The notes beneath the pieces were generated by a model, which was not told the origin of the DNA, did no database searches, and saw only the letters and a program-made list of their open reading frames with translations. A program made the translations under genes and the position numbers. 64,000 bases of DNA from Sphingomonas aracearum (GTDB lineage Bacteria > Pseudomonadota > Alphaproteobacteria > Sphingomonadales > Sphingomonadaceae), in contig NZ_QQNB01000003.1 of NCBI RefSeq assembly GCF_003345355.1, positions 186,001-250,000 on the forward strand, in the 5' to 3' direction. The first letter of the stretch is position 1, and each line of letters starts with the position of its first letter. Of the stretch, positions 39,206-48,027 are shown piece by piece.

Positions 39206-40483
39206 TCAGGCTTCCCGCAACGCCTTCAACGCATAAACCAGCAGCAGCACCAGCGCGCCGCCGGCCAGCAGGTACGGCAGCGCATGGTGCGCCTGGTAGA
39301 GCGCGACGCCGATCGACGGCCCCAGCACGAAGCTGGCGCCGTTGACGCTCGTCACCTTGCCGGCGACCGATCCCTGGGCCGCGGGCCCCACCGCCAGCGA
39401 GGCACCGGCGGTGAAGCCCGGCCGCACGAAGCCGAACCCGGCGGACGCCAGGCCATAAGCGAGCGCGATGCCGTAGAGCGACGGGGAAAGGCCGGTCAGC
39501 GCGGTGCCCGCCGCCGCCACGGCAAGGCCGACGATCACCAGCTGGCGCGGCTTGAGGTCGAACAGCGGGATCAGCCCCCATTGCACCAGCAGGGCCGATC
39601 CCGCGCCGATCATCAGCACCAGCCCGGTCGGCTGCAACGCGGCCGCCGGTGCAACGCCGAGCCGGTCGATCACCAGAAAGCCGATCGCCTGCCCGGTCAT
39701 CGCCTGCGCATGGCCCATCACCAGCCCCAGCAGCATCCAGGCGCGCACGCGCGGGTCGAGATAGCCGACATGCTCCACATGCGGCTCTACCGCCGCCGCC
39801 ACGCTGGCGCCCGAGGCCTGGCCGCCGATCGACGGATAGGCGTTGGCCGCCCCATGCGCCTCGGCGGTGAGGCCCCGATCGTCCGGCAGCTGGCGCAGCA
39901 CCGCCAGGAACATCGCCAGGCCGAAGGCGGAGAACAGGAAAGCGGGGCCGGCCAGCCCGATCTCCACCCCGCCCAGATGGCCCAGCGTCAGATAGGGTGC
40001 GATCGCCGGCCCCAGGATGGTGCCCAGGCCAAAGGCGGAGCCGAGCAGCGTCAGCGCCTTGGTGCGCTCCTCCCGCGTGGTACGACCCGCCACCAGCGCC
40101 TGAACGGCCGGCGGCGCGGCCGCCCCGCAGCTGCCATAGATCAGCCGCCCGACGATGAAGAGGCCGAACGCCGCCGTGCCGCCGATCCAGCCGTTGATGC
40201 CTGCGGTCAGGAACAGCCCGCACAGCAGCAGCGACACGGTGAACCCGCCCATGCCGAGCAGGATCATGGCGCGTCGCCCGTGCCGGTCCGACCTATTCGC
40301 CCAGAACGGCGCGGCGAGCACCCACAGGAGCGCCGAGATCGAGAAAGCCGCCGCCACCGCCGAGTCCGCCACCCCCAGCGACCTGCCGAGCGCCGGCAGC
40401 ACCGATTGCAGCGCGGTGTTCCCCGCCGCGATCGTCAGCATCACCGCGAACAGAAGCGCGAAGTCGCGCGGCGGGCTCTTCAT
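39206..40483 (-). CDS. Major facilitator superfamily transporter
   Basis: A 425-residue membrane protein with about 12 hydrophobic segments. The MFS motif A lies between helices 2 and 3 (WANRSDRHGRRAMILLG). The start MKSPPRDFALLFAVMLTIAAG opens directly into helix 1 and overlaps the stop of the monooxygenase gene as ATGA. The sequence is of the drug-efflux type (TetA-like), but the substrate cannot be told. Coupling to a small monooxygenase suggests export or detoxification of an oxidisable compound. Confidence 0.9.
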   Translation of the reverse strand: MKSPPRDFALLFAVMLTIAAGNTALQSVLPALGRSLGVADSAVAAAFSISALLWVLAAPFWANRSDRHGRRAMILLGMGGFTVSLLLCGLFLTAGINGWIGGTAAFGLFIVGRLIYGSCGAAAPPAVQALVAGRTTREERTKALTLLGSAFGLGTILGPAIAPYLTLGHLGGVEIGLAGPAFLFSAFGLAMFLAVLRQLPDDRGLTAEAHGAANAYPSIGGQASGASVAAAVEPHVEHVGYLDPRVRAWMLLGLVMGHAQAMTGQAIGFLVIDRLGVAPAAALQPTGLVLMIGAGSALLVQWGLIPLFDLKPRQLVIVGLAVAAAGTALTGLSPSLYGIALAYGLASAGFGFVRPGFTAGASLAVGPAAQGSVAGKVTSVNGASFVLGPSIGVALYQAHHALPYLLAGGALVLLLVYALKALREA

Positions 40484-40803
40484 CCGCCTGTCCACGAATA
40501 GCCGCGCTCGACGCGGGCCACTGTCACCCGGTACCAGTCGTACCAGCGCTCGCGGCCCTGCTCGCGAATGGCGCGGTGATCGGCATGCGCGCGCCACGCG
40601 ACAGCGCTTTCCTCGTTGGCCCAGTAGCTGACGGTGATGCCGATGCCGTCGGCGCCTCTTGCCGATTCCATCCCGCGAAAGCCGGGCTGCTCGGCGGCCA
40701 GTGCCTCCATCGCCCGGGCGGCGCGGGAATAGCCTTCCTCGTCGTCCGCGGTGCGCGCGGACGTGAAGACAATAGCGGTCTGACCGTGCCGGTCCTCTCC
40801 CAT
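40480..40803 (-). CDS. Antibiotic-biosynthesis-monooxygenase (ABM) family protein
   Basis: A 107-residue ferredoxin-like alpha/beta-barrel protein: AIVFTSARTADDEEGYSRAARAMEALA, then GFRGMESARGADGIGITVSYWANEESAVAWRAHADH. The GF.G..S.R...G.....YW....A...W..H pattern matches the ABM/DUF4188-like group. Members oxidise small aromatics or degrade haem without cofactors, but the substrate is unknown here. The ATG (MGEDRHGQ) was chosen; the frame upstream is open but Arg-rich noise. It is coupled to the MFS gene. Confidence 0.85.
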   Translation of the reverse strand: MGEDRHGQTAIVFTSARTADDEEGYSRAARAMEALAAEQPGFRGMESARGADGIGITVSYWANEESAVAWRAHADHRAIREQGRERWYDWYRVTVARVERGYSWTGG

Positions 40804-40922
40804 CGCGCCCTTCGTGACGCCCCGCGAGCGGTCGCGCAAGCCCCCGCCGGCGGCCTTCGTCCCGGCGGAGCGAGGCCGGCGCAACCCGATCGCTTGAATG
40901 TTCGTTGCAGGTTTGCCATCGC

Positions 40923-41573
40923 ATGGCCGAACCGTACGTTACAGAACAAGGAATGCCCGTGACCGCATCCACCGCCGCCGCGCGCCGTCAGCGACGCAAG
41001 GAAGCCGGCGTTCCTTCGCCCTGGAGCATGTTTCTCCAGGGGTTCTTCAAGCACCCGGTGATGGTGGGCTCGATCGTGCCGTCCTCCGGCAAGCTGATCC
41101 GCAAGATGCTGAAGCCGGTGGACTGGGCCAACACCAGGCTGTTCGTGGAATACGGCCCCGGTGTCGGCACCTTCTGCCGCGAAGTGCTCGATCGGCTGCC
41201 GGCGGACGGCAAGTATATCGCGATCGACACCAACCCGGACTTCATTCGCTACCTGCGCCACGAAATCGCCGACCCGCGCTTCTTCGCGGTGCACGGCTCG
41301 GCGGCGGACGTGGAACAGATCGTGCGCGATCATGGGTTCGAGAAGGCGGACTACGTCCTGTCCGGCCTGCCTTTCTCCACGCTGCCGGCCGGCGTGGGCG
41401 ACGCGATCGGCCAGGCGACCGCCAACGTGCTGCGGCCGGGCGGCGCCTTTCTCGTTTATCAGTTCAGCCCCAAGTGCCGCGACTTCATCGCGCCCTATCT
41501 CGGCCGCGTCGACCACGACATGGAATGGTGGAACGTGCCGCCGGCGCAGCTCTATTGGGGCTGGAAGGACTGA
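40923..41573 (+). CDS. SAM-dependent methyltransferase (PmtA-like)
   Basis: A 216-residue methyltransferase. SAM-binding motif I is FVEYGPGVGTFCREVLDRL, with IAIDTNPDFIRYLRHE as motif II and DYVLSGLPFSTLPAG as motif IV. The N-terminal FLQGFFKHPVMVGSIVPSS is typical of phospholipid N-methyltransferase PmtA and rRNA-dimethylase-like relatives. It may methylate phosphatidylethanolamine toward phosphatidylcholine, but related proteins exist with unknown substrates. The ATG before AEPYVTEQ was chosen; a second at MPVTAS is possible. Confidence 0.82.
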   Translation: MAEPYVTEQGMPVTASTAAARRQRRKEAGVPSPWSMFLQGFFKHPVMVGSIVPSSGKLIRKMLKPVDWANTRLFVEYGPGVGTFCREVLDRLPADGKYIAIDTNPDFIRYLRHEIADPRFFAVHGSAADVEQIVRDHGFEKADYVLSGLPFSTLPAGVGDAIGQATANVLRPGGAFLVYQFSPKCRDFIAPYLGRVDHDMEWWNVPPAQLYWGWKD

Positions 41574-41590
41574 GCGGCCCAGTTACGCGG

Positions 41591-41642
41591 CCCAGTCACC
41601 CGGCCCAGTCACCCGGCCCAGTCACCCGGCCCAGTCACCCGG
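41591..41642 (+). repeat. 13-bp tandem repeat, four perfect copies
   Basis: CCCAGTCACCCGG is repeated four times without interruption, with degenerate copies on both sides (GTTACGCGG before; CTCTTCACCCGG and GCGTTACCCGG after). The 13-bp period is not a multiple of three, and it lies between the methyltransferase stop and a convergent small gene. It is probably a slippage-prone noncoding minisatellite. Confidence 0.8.
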
Positions 41643-41662
41643 CCTCTTCACCCGGCGCGGCG

Positions 41663-41893
41663 TTACCCGGCGCGGCGCGCGCTCTTCGTTCCGGTCATCT
41701 GCAGGCCCGACGACCGGCACGCCGCGCTGATTTCCGGGTAATCGAGGTCGGTGTTGCGCGCGAGCGCCGCGGGCATCGCCGCCTGGCACTGCGCCGCGCT
41801 GGCATAATGCGCCGGTTCCACCCGCGCCTGCTGGCATCCCTGCGACGCATCGCCGCAGCCCAGGATCGCCATCACGAAGTATACGGGTTCCAT
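41663..41893 (-). CDS. Small Cys-containing protein of unknown function
   Basis: A 76-residue protein (MEPVYFVMAILGCGDASQGC at the start, then AHYASAAQCQAAMPAALARN and EISAACRSSG). The four Cys residues, with a short hydrophobic start, suggest an exported disulfide-containing protein, but no clear signal peptide cleavage site is visible. GGGAG eight bases before the ATG supports translation. Similar short proteins occur in sphingomonads, from family memory, without known function. Confidence 0.6.
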   Translation of the reverse strand: MEPVYFVMAILGCGDASQGCQQARVEPAHYASAAQCQAAMPAALARNTDLDYPEISAACRSSGLQMTGTKSARRAG

Positions 41894-42000
41894 ACGCCAC
41901 ACTCCCGACCTTGCGGCAAATCAATGCCCCGGGCGGCTGTAGGTTCCTCGGTTGCGACGAGCCGTTGCCGCGGCGCGCATGCTTCCTACATGGGGGAGCG

Positions 42001-43821
42001 ATGCCCCCGATGACCGTTCCGACCCGCGCCGAGCCGCCGCTGCTGCCGACGCTGCGCCGGTTTCTTCCCTATCTCTGGCCCGCGGATCGCCCCGCCTTGC
42101 GCCTGCGCATCGTGCTGGCCATGGCGCTCGTCGGCTTCTCCAAGGTCGTCCAGGTCTATGGCGCCCCCTTTGCCCTGCAAGGGGCGGTGGATCGCATGGC
42201 CGGAGAGCAGCGCGGCGTGGCGAGCCTCGTGGTGCTGCTGGTGGTCGGCTATGCCGCCGCGCGGTTCGGCGCGACCCTGTTCGACAATTTGCGCAACGTG
42301 GTGTTCGAGCGGGTGGGCCAGGAGGCGACCCGCCGGCTGGCGAGCAACGTCTTCGCCCACCTCCACCGCCTGTCGCTGCGCTTCCACCTGGAACGGCGCA
42401 CGGGCGAGGTCGCCAAGGTGGTGGAGCGCGGCACCAAGAGCATCGACACGATGCTCTATTTCCTCCTGTTCAACATCGCGCCGACGGTGCTCGAACTCGG
42501 GCTGGTGCTCGGCATCTTCTGGACGCGGTTCGGCGTGTGGCTGGTGGTCTCCACCCTGGCGATGGTGGCGGTGTACATCGTTTTCACCCGCAAGGTGACC
42601 GACTGGCGATCGGCCTTGCGCATGCGGATGAACGATCTCGATACCGGCGCGGTCGCCCACGCGGTCGATTCGCTGCTCAATTTCGAGACGGTGAAGTATT
42701 TCGGTGCCGAGGCGCGGGAGGCGCGTCGCTACGATGCGGCCATGGCCGCCTATTCCAGCGCCGCGACCCGCAGCGAGAACAGCGTGGCCTGGCTGAACAT
42801 CGGGCAGGCGGCGATCACCAACCTGATGCTGGGCGGCGGCATGGCGCTGGTGGTGCTCGGCTGGCGCGACGGGCGTTTCTCGCCCGGTGACGTGGTGCTG
42901 GTGTCCACCCTGCTGTCGCAGCTGTTCCGGCCGCTCGACCTGCTCGGCATGGTGTACCGCACGATCCGCCAGGGCGTGCTGGACATGGGCGCCATGTTCG
43001 ACCTGATCGACACCCGCTCCGAAGTGACCGACGCACCGGGCGCGCCGCCGCTCCGGGTGGCGGCCGGCCATGTGCGCTTCGAGGACCTGCGCTTCGGCTA
43101 TGAGCCCGGCCAGCCGATCCTCAAGGGCATTTCGCTGGACGTGGCCGCGGGCCAGACGCTGGCGGTGGTGGGGCCGTCCGGCGCGGGCAAGTCGACGCTG
43201 GCGCGGCTGATGTACCGCTTCTACGACCCGGACGGCGGGCGCATCACCATTGACGGGCAGGACATCGCCGAGGTGACGCAAGGCTCCTTGCGCGCCGCGA
43301 TCGGCATCGTGCCGCAGGACACCGTGCTGTTCAACGACACGATCGGCTACAACATCGCCTATGGCCGGGAAGGCGCGAGCGAGGCCGAGATCGAGGCGGC
43401 GGCCCGCGGCGCGGCGATCGCCGGCTTCATCGAGCGGCAGCCGGACGGGTATGCCACCCGCGTCGGCGAGCGCGGCCTCAAGCTGTCGGGCGGCGAGAAG
43501 CAGCGGGTGGCGATCGCGCGCACCCTCCTGAAGGATCCGCCGATCCTGATCCTGGACGAGGCGACCAGCGCGCTGGACAGCCGCACCGAGGCCGACATCC
43601 TGGAGACGCTGCGGGGGGTGGAGCAGGGGCGCACCACCATTGTCATCGCCCACCGCCTGTCGACGATCGTCCATGCCGACCAGATCGTGGTGCTGGAGGG
43701 CGGCCGCGTGGCCGAGCGCGGCACCCATGCCGAGCTGCTGCGGCGCGGCGGCCTTTATGCCGAGATGTGGAACCGGCAGGCGGCCGAGCGCGAGGAAGGC
43801 GAGGCGCTGGCCGCGGAGTAG
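42001..43821 (+). CDS. ATM1/HMT1-type ABC exporter (fused permease and ATPase)
   Basis: A 606-residue half-transporter. Six membrane helices span about residues 25-320, with the ATM1-type DLDTGAVAHAVDSLLNFETVKYF coupling region. The ATPase domain carries Walker A GPSGAGKST, the Q loop GIVPQDTVLFND, signature LSGGEKQR and Walker B ILILDEATSALD. The ATM1 group exports glutathione-linked sulfur compounds or heavy-metal conjugates in alphaproteobacteria. GGGGGAG precedes the ATG. Confidence 0.92.
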   Translation: MPPMTVPTRAEPPLLPTLRRFLPYLWPADRPALRLRIVLAMALVGFSKVVQVYGAPFALQGAVDRMAGEQRGVASLVVLLVVGYAAARFGATLFDNLRNVVFERVGQEATRRLASNVFAHLHRLSLRFHLERRTGEVAKVVERGTKSIDTMLYFLLFNIAPTVLELGLVLGIFWTRFGVWLVVSTLAMVAVYIVFTRKVTDWRSALRMRMNDLDTGAVAHAVDSLLNFETVKYFGAEAREARRYDAAMAAYSSAATRSENSVAWLNIGQAAITNLMLGGGMALVVLGWRDGRFSPGDVVLVSTLLSQLFRPLDLLGMVYRTIRQGVLDMGAMFDLIDTRSEVTDAPGAPPLRVAAGHVRFEDLRFGYEPGQPILKGISLDVAAGQTLAVVGPSGAGKSTLARLMYRFYDPDGGRITIDGQDIAEVTQGSLRAAIGIVPQDTVLFNDTIGYNIAYGREGASEAEIEAAARGAAIAGFIERQPDGYATRVGERGLKLSGGEKQRVAIARTLLKDPPILILDEATSALDSRTEADILETLRGVEQGRTTIVIAHRLSTIVHADQIVVLEGGRVAERGTHAELLRRGGLYAEMWNRQAAEREEGEALAAE

Positions 43822-43822
43822 C

Positions 43823-44497
43823 TCAGGGCAGGCGCCAGTCGATCGCCCCGCGCCCGTTCGCTTCCAGAAAGGCGTTGGCCCGGCTGAACGGCCGCGAGCC
43901 GAAAAAGCCCCGCCGCGCCGACAGCGGGGAGGGGTGCGGCGATTGCAGCACCAGATGCCGGTCCGATTGCACCAGCGCCGCCTTTTTCTGGGCATGGGCG
44001 CCCCACAGCACGAAGACGCCGGGCGCGCCTTGCGCATCCACCGCGCGGATGATCGCGTCGGTCAGCGCTTCCCACCCGCGCCCCTGATGCGCGCCGGCCG
44101 TCGCCAGCTCCACCGTCAGCACCGTGTTGAGCAGCAGCACGCCCTGCCGCGCCCAATGCTCCAGCAGCCCATGGTGCGGCCGCGCCAGCCCCAGATCGGC
44201 TTCCAGCTCCTTGAAGATGTTGACGAGGCTGGGCGGCGGTCGGACGCCCGGCGGCACGGAGAAGGCGAGGCCGTGCGCCTGACCCTCGCCATGATAGGGG
44301 TCCTGCCCCAGGATCACCACGCGAACGGCGGCGAGCGGCGTCAGCTCGAGCGCGCGAAACCAGTCGGCCTGCGCCGGGAAGAGGCGCTTTCCCGCCTCCA
44401 CCTCGCATGCCAGGAAAGCCTGCAAGTGCTCGAGCGGTGGCGCGTCGACCCGGTTGTTCAGCGCCGCGCGCCAGTCGGGGGGGAGACGGTCCAGCAT
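43823..44497 (-). CDS. ung: Uracil-DNA glycosylase
   Basis: A 224-residue family-1 UDG that removes uracil from DNA in base excision repair. The catalytic motif is GQDPYHGEGQAHGLAFSV (Asp of GQDPY activates water) and the DNA-intercalation loop is SPHPSPLSARRGFFG. GVLLLNTVLTVE and FVLWGAHAQKK complete the family pattern. Its stop is one base from the ABC transporter stop. It is divergent from the ATP-dependent ligase, so two repair enzymes are paired here. Confidence 0.96.
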   Translation of the reverse strand: MLDRLPPDWRAALNNRVDAPPLEHLQAFLACEVEAGKRLFPAQADWFRALELTPLAAVRVVILGQDPYHGEGQAHGLAFSVPPGVRPPPSLVNIFKELEADLGLARPHHGLLEHWARQGVLLLNTVLTVELATAGAHQGRGWEALTDAIIRAVDAQGAPGVFVLWGAHAQKKAALVQSDRHLVLQSPHPSPLSARRGFFGSRPFSRANAFLEANGRGAIDWRLP

Positions 44498-44559
44498 TTG
44501 CTCGCCTGTTCGGCCGGGCGGCGCGCGTGTCAACCGGCGCGCTCGTGCGTTGGTCTGCC

Positions 44560-45579
44560 ATGCCGTTTCCCGATCTCGCCCTCGCGCCGATGGAAGCGCG
44601 GTTGCAGGACAGCCTGCCCGACGAGGGCGGCTGGCAGTTCGAGCCCAAATGGGACGGCTTTCGCTGCCTGGCCTTTCGCGATGGCGGCACCGTGACCCTG
44701 ATGTCCAAGGGCGGCAAGCCGCTCGGGCGCTACTTTCCCGAAGTCGTCGCCGGGCTGGACGCGGTCGGCGGGCGCTGGGTGCTCGATGGAGAGCTGATCA
44801 TCCCGGTCGGGGCCAGCCTTGATTTCTCGGCGTTGCAGATGCGGCTGCACCCCGCCGAAAGCCGCATCCGCCGGTTGGCGGCAGAAACGCCCGCGCAACT
44901 GATGCTGTTCGATTGCCTGTGGGACGCCGGCGCCTTGCTCGACCGACCGCTGGCCGAGCGCCGCTTGCGGTTGGAGCGCTGGCTGGCGGAGCATCCCTCG
45001 CCGACCCTGCGTCTGTCCCCCGCAACCCAGGATCCCGCCACCGCGCGCGACTGGCTGGCGAGTGCGGGCGGTGCCCTTGACGGCGTGGTCGCCAAGCGGC
45101 TCGACCAGCCCTACCGGGCCGGCGAGCGCGACATGGTGAAGGTCAAGCGCATGCGCACCGCGGACTGCGTCGTGGGCGGCTTTCGCTACACCAGCGGCGC
45201 CCGCTCAGTCGGCTCGCTCCTGCTGGGTCTCTATGACGATGCCGGGCTGCTCCATCATGTCGGCTTCACCTCCGGCATCGCCGCGCGCGAGCGGGCGGCG
45301 CTCACCGCCAGGCTGGAGCCGTTGATCGAGGCGCCCGGCTTCACTGGCGATGCGCCCGGCGGGCCGTCGCGCTGGTCCACGGAGCGTTCCGCCGCATGGC
45401 AGCCGCTGCGCGCCGACCTGATCGCCGAGGTCCGCTACGACCATGTCACCGGCCGTCGCTTTCGCCATGGCACGCGCTTCCTGCGCTGGCGCCCGGACAA
45501 GGCGCCGCGTCAATGCACCATGGATCAGTTGCAGGAGGAAGCACGCCCGGCGGTCGTCGCGAACGCGCTGGGCGCTTAG
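44560..45579 (+). CDS. ATP-dependent DNA ligase, LigC type
   Basis: A 339-residue ligase with an adenylation domain (nucleotide-binding Lys30 in FEPKWDGFR; VLDGELI; DGVVAKRLD; MVKVKRMRTADCVV) and an OB-fold domain to the end (EVRYDHVTGRRFRHGTRF). It has no polymerase or phosphoesterase domains and no ku gene is nearby, so it is the short LigC form, thought to act in base excision repair, and not LigD. It may work with the adjacent Ung. The stop overlaps the opposing rpoN stop by four bases. Confidence 0.92.
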   Translation: MPFPDLALAPMEARLQDSLPDEGGWQFEPKWDGFRCLAFRDGGTVTLMSKGGKPLGRYFPEVVAGLDAVGGRWVLDGELIIPVGASLDFSALQMRLHPAESRIRRLAAETPAQLMLFDCLWDAGALLDRPLAERRLRLERWLAEHPSPTLRLSPATQDPATARDWLASAGGALDGVVAKRLDQPYRAGERDMVKVKRMRTADCVVGGFRYTSGARSVGSLLLGLYDDAGLLHHVGFTSGIAARERAALTARLEPLIEAPGFTGDAPGGPSRWSTERSAAWQPLRADLIAEVRYDHVTGRRFRHGTRFLRWRPDKAPRQCTMDQLQEEARPAVVANALGA

Positions 45580-47069
45580 CTCCCCTCCAGCGCCTTCTGG
45601 CGGCGGCGCTGCACCGAGCTGCCGATGTTCATCGCCTCGCGATATTTCGCCACCGTGCGCCGGGCGATGTCGAAGCCCTTGGCGTTGAGCATCTCGACCA
45701 GCGTGTCGTCGGACAGGATCGCCTTGGGGCTTTCCGCGGCGATCAGTGCGCGCAGCGCCGACTTCACCGCCTGCGCCGACACCGCCTCGCCGCCATCGGC
45801 CGACTGGATCGCGGAGGTGAAGAAGTATTTCAGCTCGAACAGGCCGCGCGCGCAATGCAGGTACTTGTTCGACGTCACCCGGCTGACCGTCGATTCGTGC
45901 ATCTCGATCACGTCGGCGATCTGGCGCAGCGTCATCGGCTTCAGATGCGCCACGCCGTGCAGGAAGAACGCCTCCTGCTGGCGCACGATCTCGGTGGCGA
46001 CGCGGATGATGGTGCGCTGGCGCTGGTCCAGCGCCTTGACCAGCCAGTTGGCGCTGGCGAGACAATCGGAGAGCCACGCCTTGCTGGACTTGTCCTGCGG
46101 CCCGCCCGACAGCTCCTGGTAATAGCTGCGGTTGACGAGCACGCGGGGGAGGGTGGCGTTGTTCAGCTCCACCGCCCAGCCGCCCTTGGCTTTCGCGACA
46201 TAGACGTCCGGCACCACGCTTTGCGTCGGCTCCCCGCCATAGCGGCAGCCGGGCTTGGGATCATAGCCGCGCAGCTCGCGGATCATGTCGGCAAGATCTT
46301 CGTCGTCCACGTCGCACACCCGGCGAAGGCGCGCCATGTCGCCGCGGGCGACCAGATCGAGATTGTCGATCAGCCGCGCCATGCACGGATCGTAGCGGTC
46401 CGCCTCCCTGGCCTGCAGCGTCAGGCACTCCGCCAGGCTGCGCGCGCCGACGCCGGTCGGCTCGAACGTCTGCACCACCGCCAGCACCGCCTCCACGCGC
46501 GCCAGCGGCACGCCCAGGCGATTGGCGATGTCCAGCAAGGAGGCGGTGAGATAGCCCGCCTCGTCGATCTGGTCGATCAGATGCGCCGCGATGAACAGGT
46601 CCGCGCCGTCCACCGCCAGCCCGGCCTGCGCGAGCAGATGGTCGGCCAGGTTGAGATCGGCCGCGGCGAAGCTGTCGAAGTCGGGTCCGTCCTCCGCGCC
46701 CGGCCCGGAAACGCCGCTCACGCCCAGCGCGCCGTCCATCCCGCCGCCGCCATCGGCCGGGCTGTCATGGTGGAAGGACTCGGCGCCCAGATCCACGTCG
46801 AGCGCGGCCTCGCCCGTGCCTTCCCCGACAAGGACGAGTTCGTCCGCGGCAGCCGGCGCGTCGCGCTCGGGCGGCGCCTCCCGCTCGATCACCGGCGCCT
46901 CGTCGTCCGGCACCGTGGCTTCGAGCAGCGGATTCTTCTCCAGCTCCTCGGCAATGAAGCCTTCCACCTCCAGGTTGGACAGCGCGAGCAGGCGGATCGC
47001 CTGCTGCAACTGCGGCGTCATCACCAGCGACTGCGATTGCCGCAGGTCGAGGCGCGGCGCGAGGCTCAT
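45576..47069 (-). CDS. rpoN: RNA polymerase sigma-54 factor
   Basis: A 497-residue RpoN. Region I is LRQSQSLVMTPQLQQAIRLLALSN, an acidic region II covers about residues 50-120, the core-binding domain follows, then the HTH (MTLRQIADVIEMHESTVSRVTSNKYL). The RpoN box ARRTVAKYREAMNI lies near the C-terminus. It directs enhancer-dependent transcription for nitrogen and other functions. It is downstream of the lpt genes, as in most proteobacteria, but the usual hpf/ptsN neighbours are absent. Confidence 0.96.
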   Translation of the reverse strand: MSLAPRLDLRQSQSLVMTPQLQQAIRLLALSNLEVEGFIAEELEKNPLLEATVPDDEAPVIEREAPPERDAPAAADELVLVGEGTGEAALDVDLGAESFHHDSPADGGGGMDGALGVSGVSGPGAEDGPDFDSFAAADLNLADHLLAQAGLAVDGADLFIAAHLIDQIDEAGYLTASLLDIANRLGVPLARVEAVLAVVQTFEPTGVGARSLAECLTLQAREADRYDPCMARLIDNLDLVARGDMARLRRVCDVDDEDLADMIRELRGYDPKPGCRYGGEPTQSVVPDVYVAKAKGGWAVELNNATLPRVLVNRSYYQELSGGPQDKSSKAWLSDCLASANWLVKALDQRQRTIIRVATEIVRQQEAFFLHGVAHLKPMTLRQIADVIEMHESTVSRVTSNKYLHCARGLFELKYFFTSAIQSADGGEAVSAQAVKSALRALIAAESPKAILSDDTLVEMLNAKGFDIARRTVAKYREAMNIGSSVQRRRQKALEGS

Positions 47070-47117
47070 CGGGGCGCCACCAGGATCGGGACGAGACGGG
47101 AGCAGCCGGGCATGGCG

Positions 47118-47894
47118 CTACAGCGAGAAGCCCTCGCCGAGGTACAGCCGGCGGACATTGGCGTCCTGCACCAGCTCCTCCGGCGATCCGGTGAACAGCA
47201 CCCGGCCGTCATAGATGATGTAGGCGCGATCGACGATTTCCAGCGTCTCGCGCACATTGTGGTCGGTGATGAGCACGCCGATGTCGCGCCGCTTCAGGTC
47301 CTTCACCAGGTCGCGGATGTCGGCAATGGAGATCGGGTCGATGCCGGCGAACGGCTCGTCCAGCAGGATGATCGACGGGTTCGCCGCCAGCGCGCGGGCG
47401 ATTTCCGCGCGGCGCCGCTCGCCGCCGGACAGCGCCATCGACGGCGAGTGGCGCAGGCGGGTGAGGCCGAACTCCTCCAGCAGCGTTTCCAGCCGGCGCG
47501 CGCGCGCCTCCGGCTCGGGCTCGGCAAGCTCGAGCACGGTGAGGATGTTCTTTTCCACCGAAAGCCCGCGGAAGATTGACGTCTCCTGCGGCAGGTAGCC
47601 CAGCCCCAGGATCGCGCGGCGGTACATGGGCAGGCCGGTGATATCGTCGCCATCCAGCAGGATGCGGCCCGAATCGGGCTTCACCAGCCCCATCACCGAA
47701 TAGAAGCAGGTCGTCTTGCCGGCGCCGTTCGGGCCGAGCAGGCCGACCACCTCGCCCTTGGCGACCGACACGGACACGTCCGTCAGCACCGGACGCTTGT
47801 CATAGGCCTTGGCGATGGAGATCACCGACAGGCCGTTGGCCACCGGATCCTCGTGGATCGGCGTGGGAGCGTCCAGGGTATCGAGCGCGGTCAT
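47118..47894 (-). CDS. lptB: LPS export ABC ATPase LptB
   Basis: A 258-residue ATPase of the LptB2FGC complex that extracts lipopolysaccharide from the inner membrane. Walker A is GPNGAGKTTCFYSVMGLVKP, followed by LPQETSIFRGLSVEKNI (LptB-specific), signature LSGGERRRAEIARAL and Walker B IILLDEPFAGIDPI. The start at MTALDTLDAP adds a longer N-terminus than E. coli LptB. It precedes rpoN with a 48-bp gap. Confidence 0.95.
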   Translation of the reverse strand: MTALDTLDAPTPIHEDPVANGLSVISIAKAYDKRPVLTDVSVSVAKGEVVGLLGPNGAGKTTCFYSVMGLVKPDSGRILLDGDDITGLPMYRRAILGLGYLPQETSIFRGLSVEKNILTVLELAEPEPEARARRLETLLEEFGLTRLRHSPSMALSGGERRRAEIARALAANPSIILLDEPFAGIDPISIADIRDLVKDLKRRDIGVLITDHNVRETLEIVDRAYIIYDGRVLFTGSPEELVQDANVRRLYLGEGFSL

Positions 47895-48027
47895 GGGCAC
47901 GGCTCCTCGCACTTCATGGTTACCAGAAGCTTACCGCCGGTCCGTTTGGCGTGCTTCGTGCATAGCCATGCCTCAGCCGGCGTTCGGAGGGAAGCCCGGC
48001 TGCGACCATCCGGCGGGAAAAGACGGG

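Noticed and set aside
36792..40223. An open frame of more than 1,100 codons antisense to the AAA ATPase gene
   Set aside because: It is a high-GC shadow. The opposite strand encodes a fully conserved CDC48-type protein, and the antisense translation has no recognisable domain.
41591..41642. Possible CRISPR array
   Set aside because: The 13-bp units are contiguous, without spacers, and there are no cas genes.
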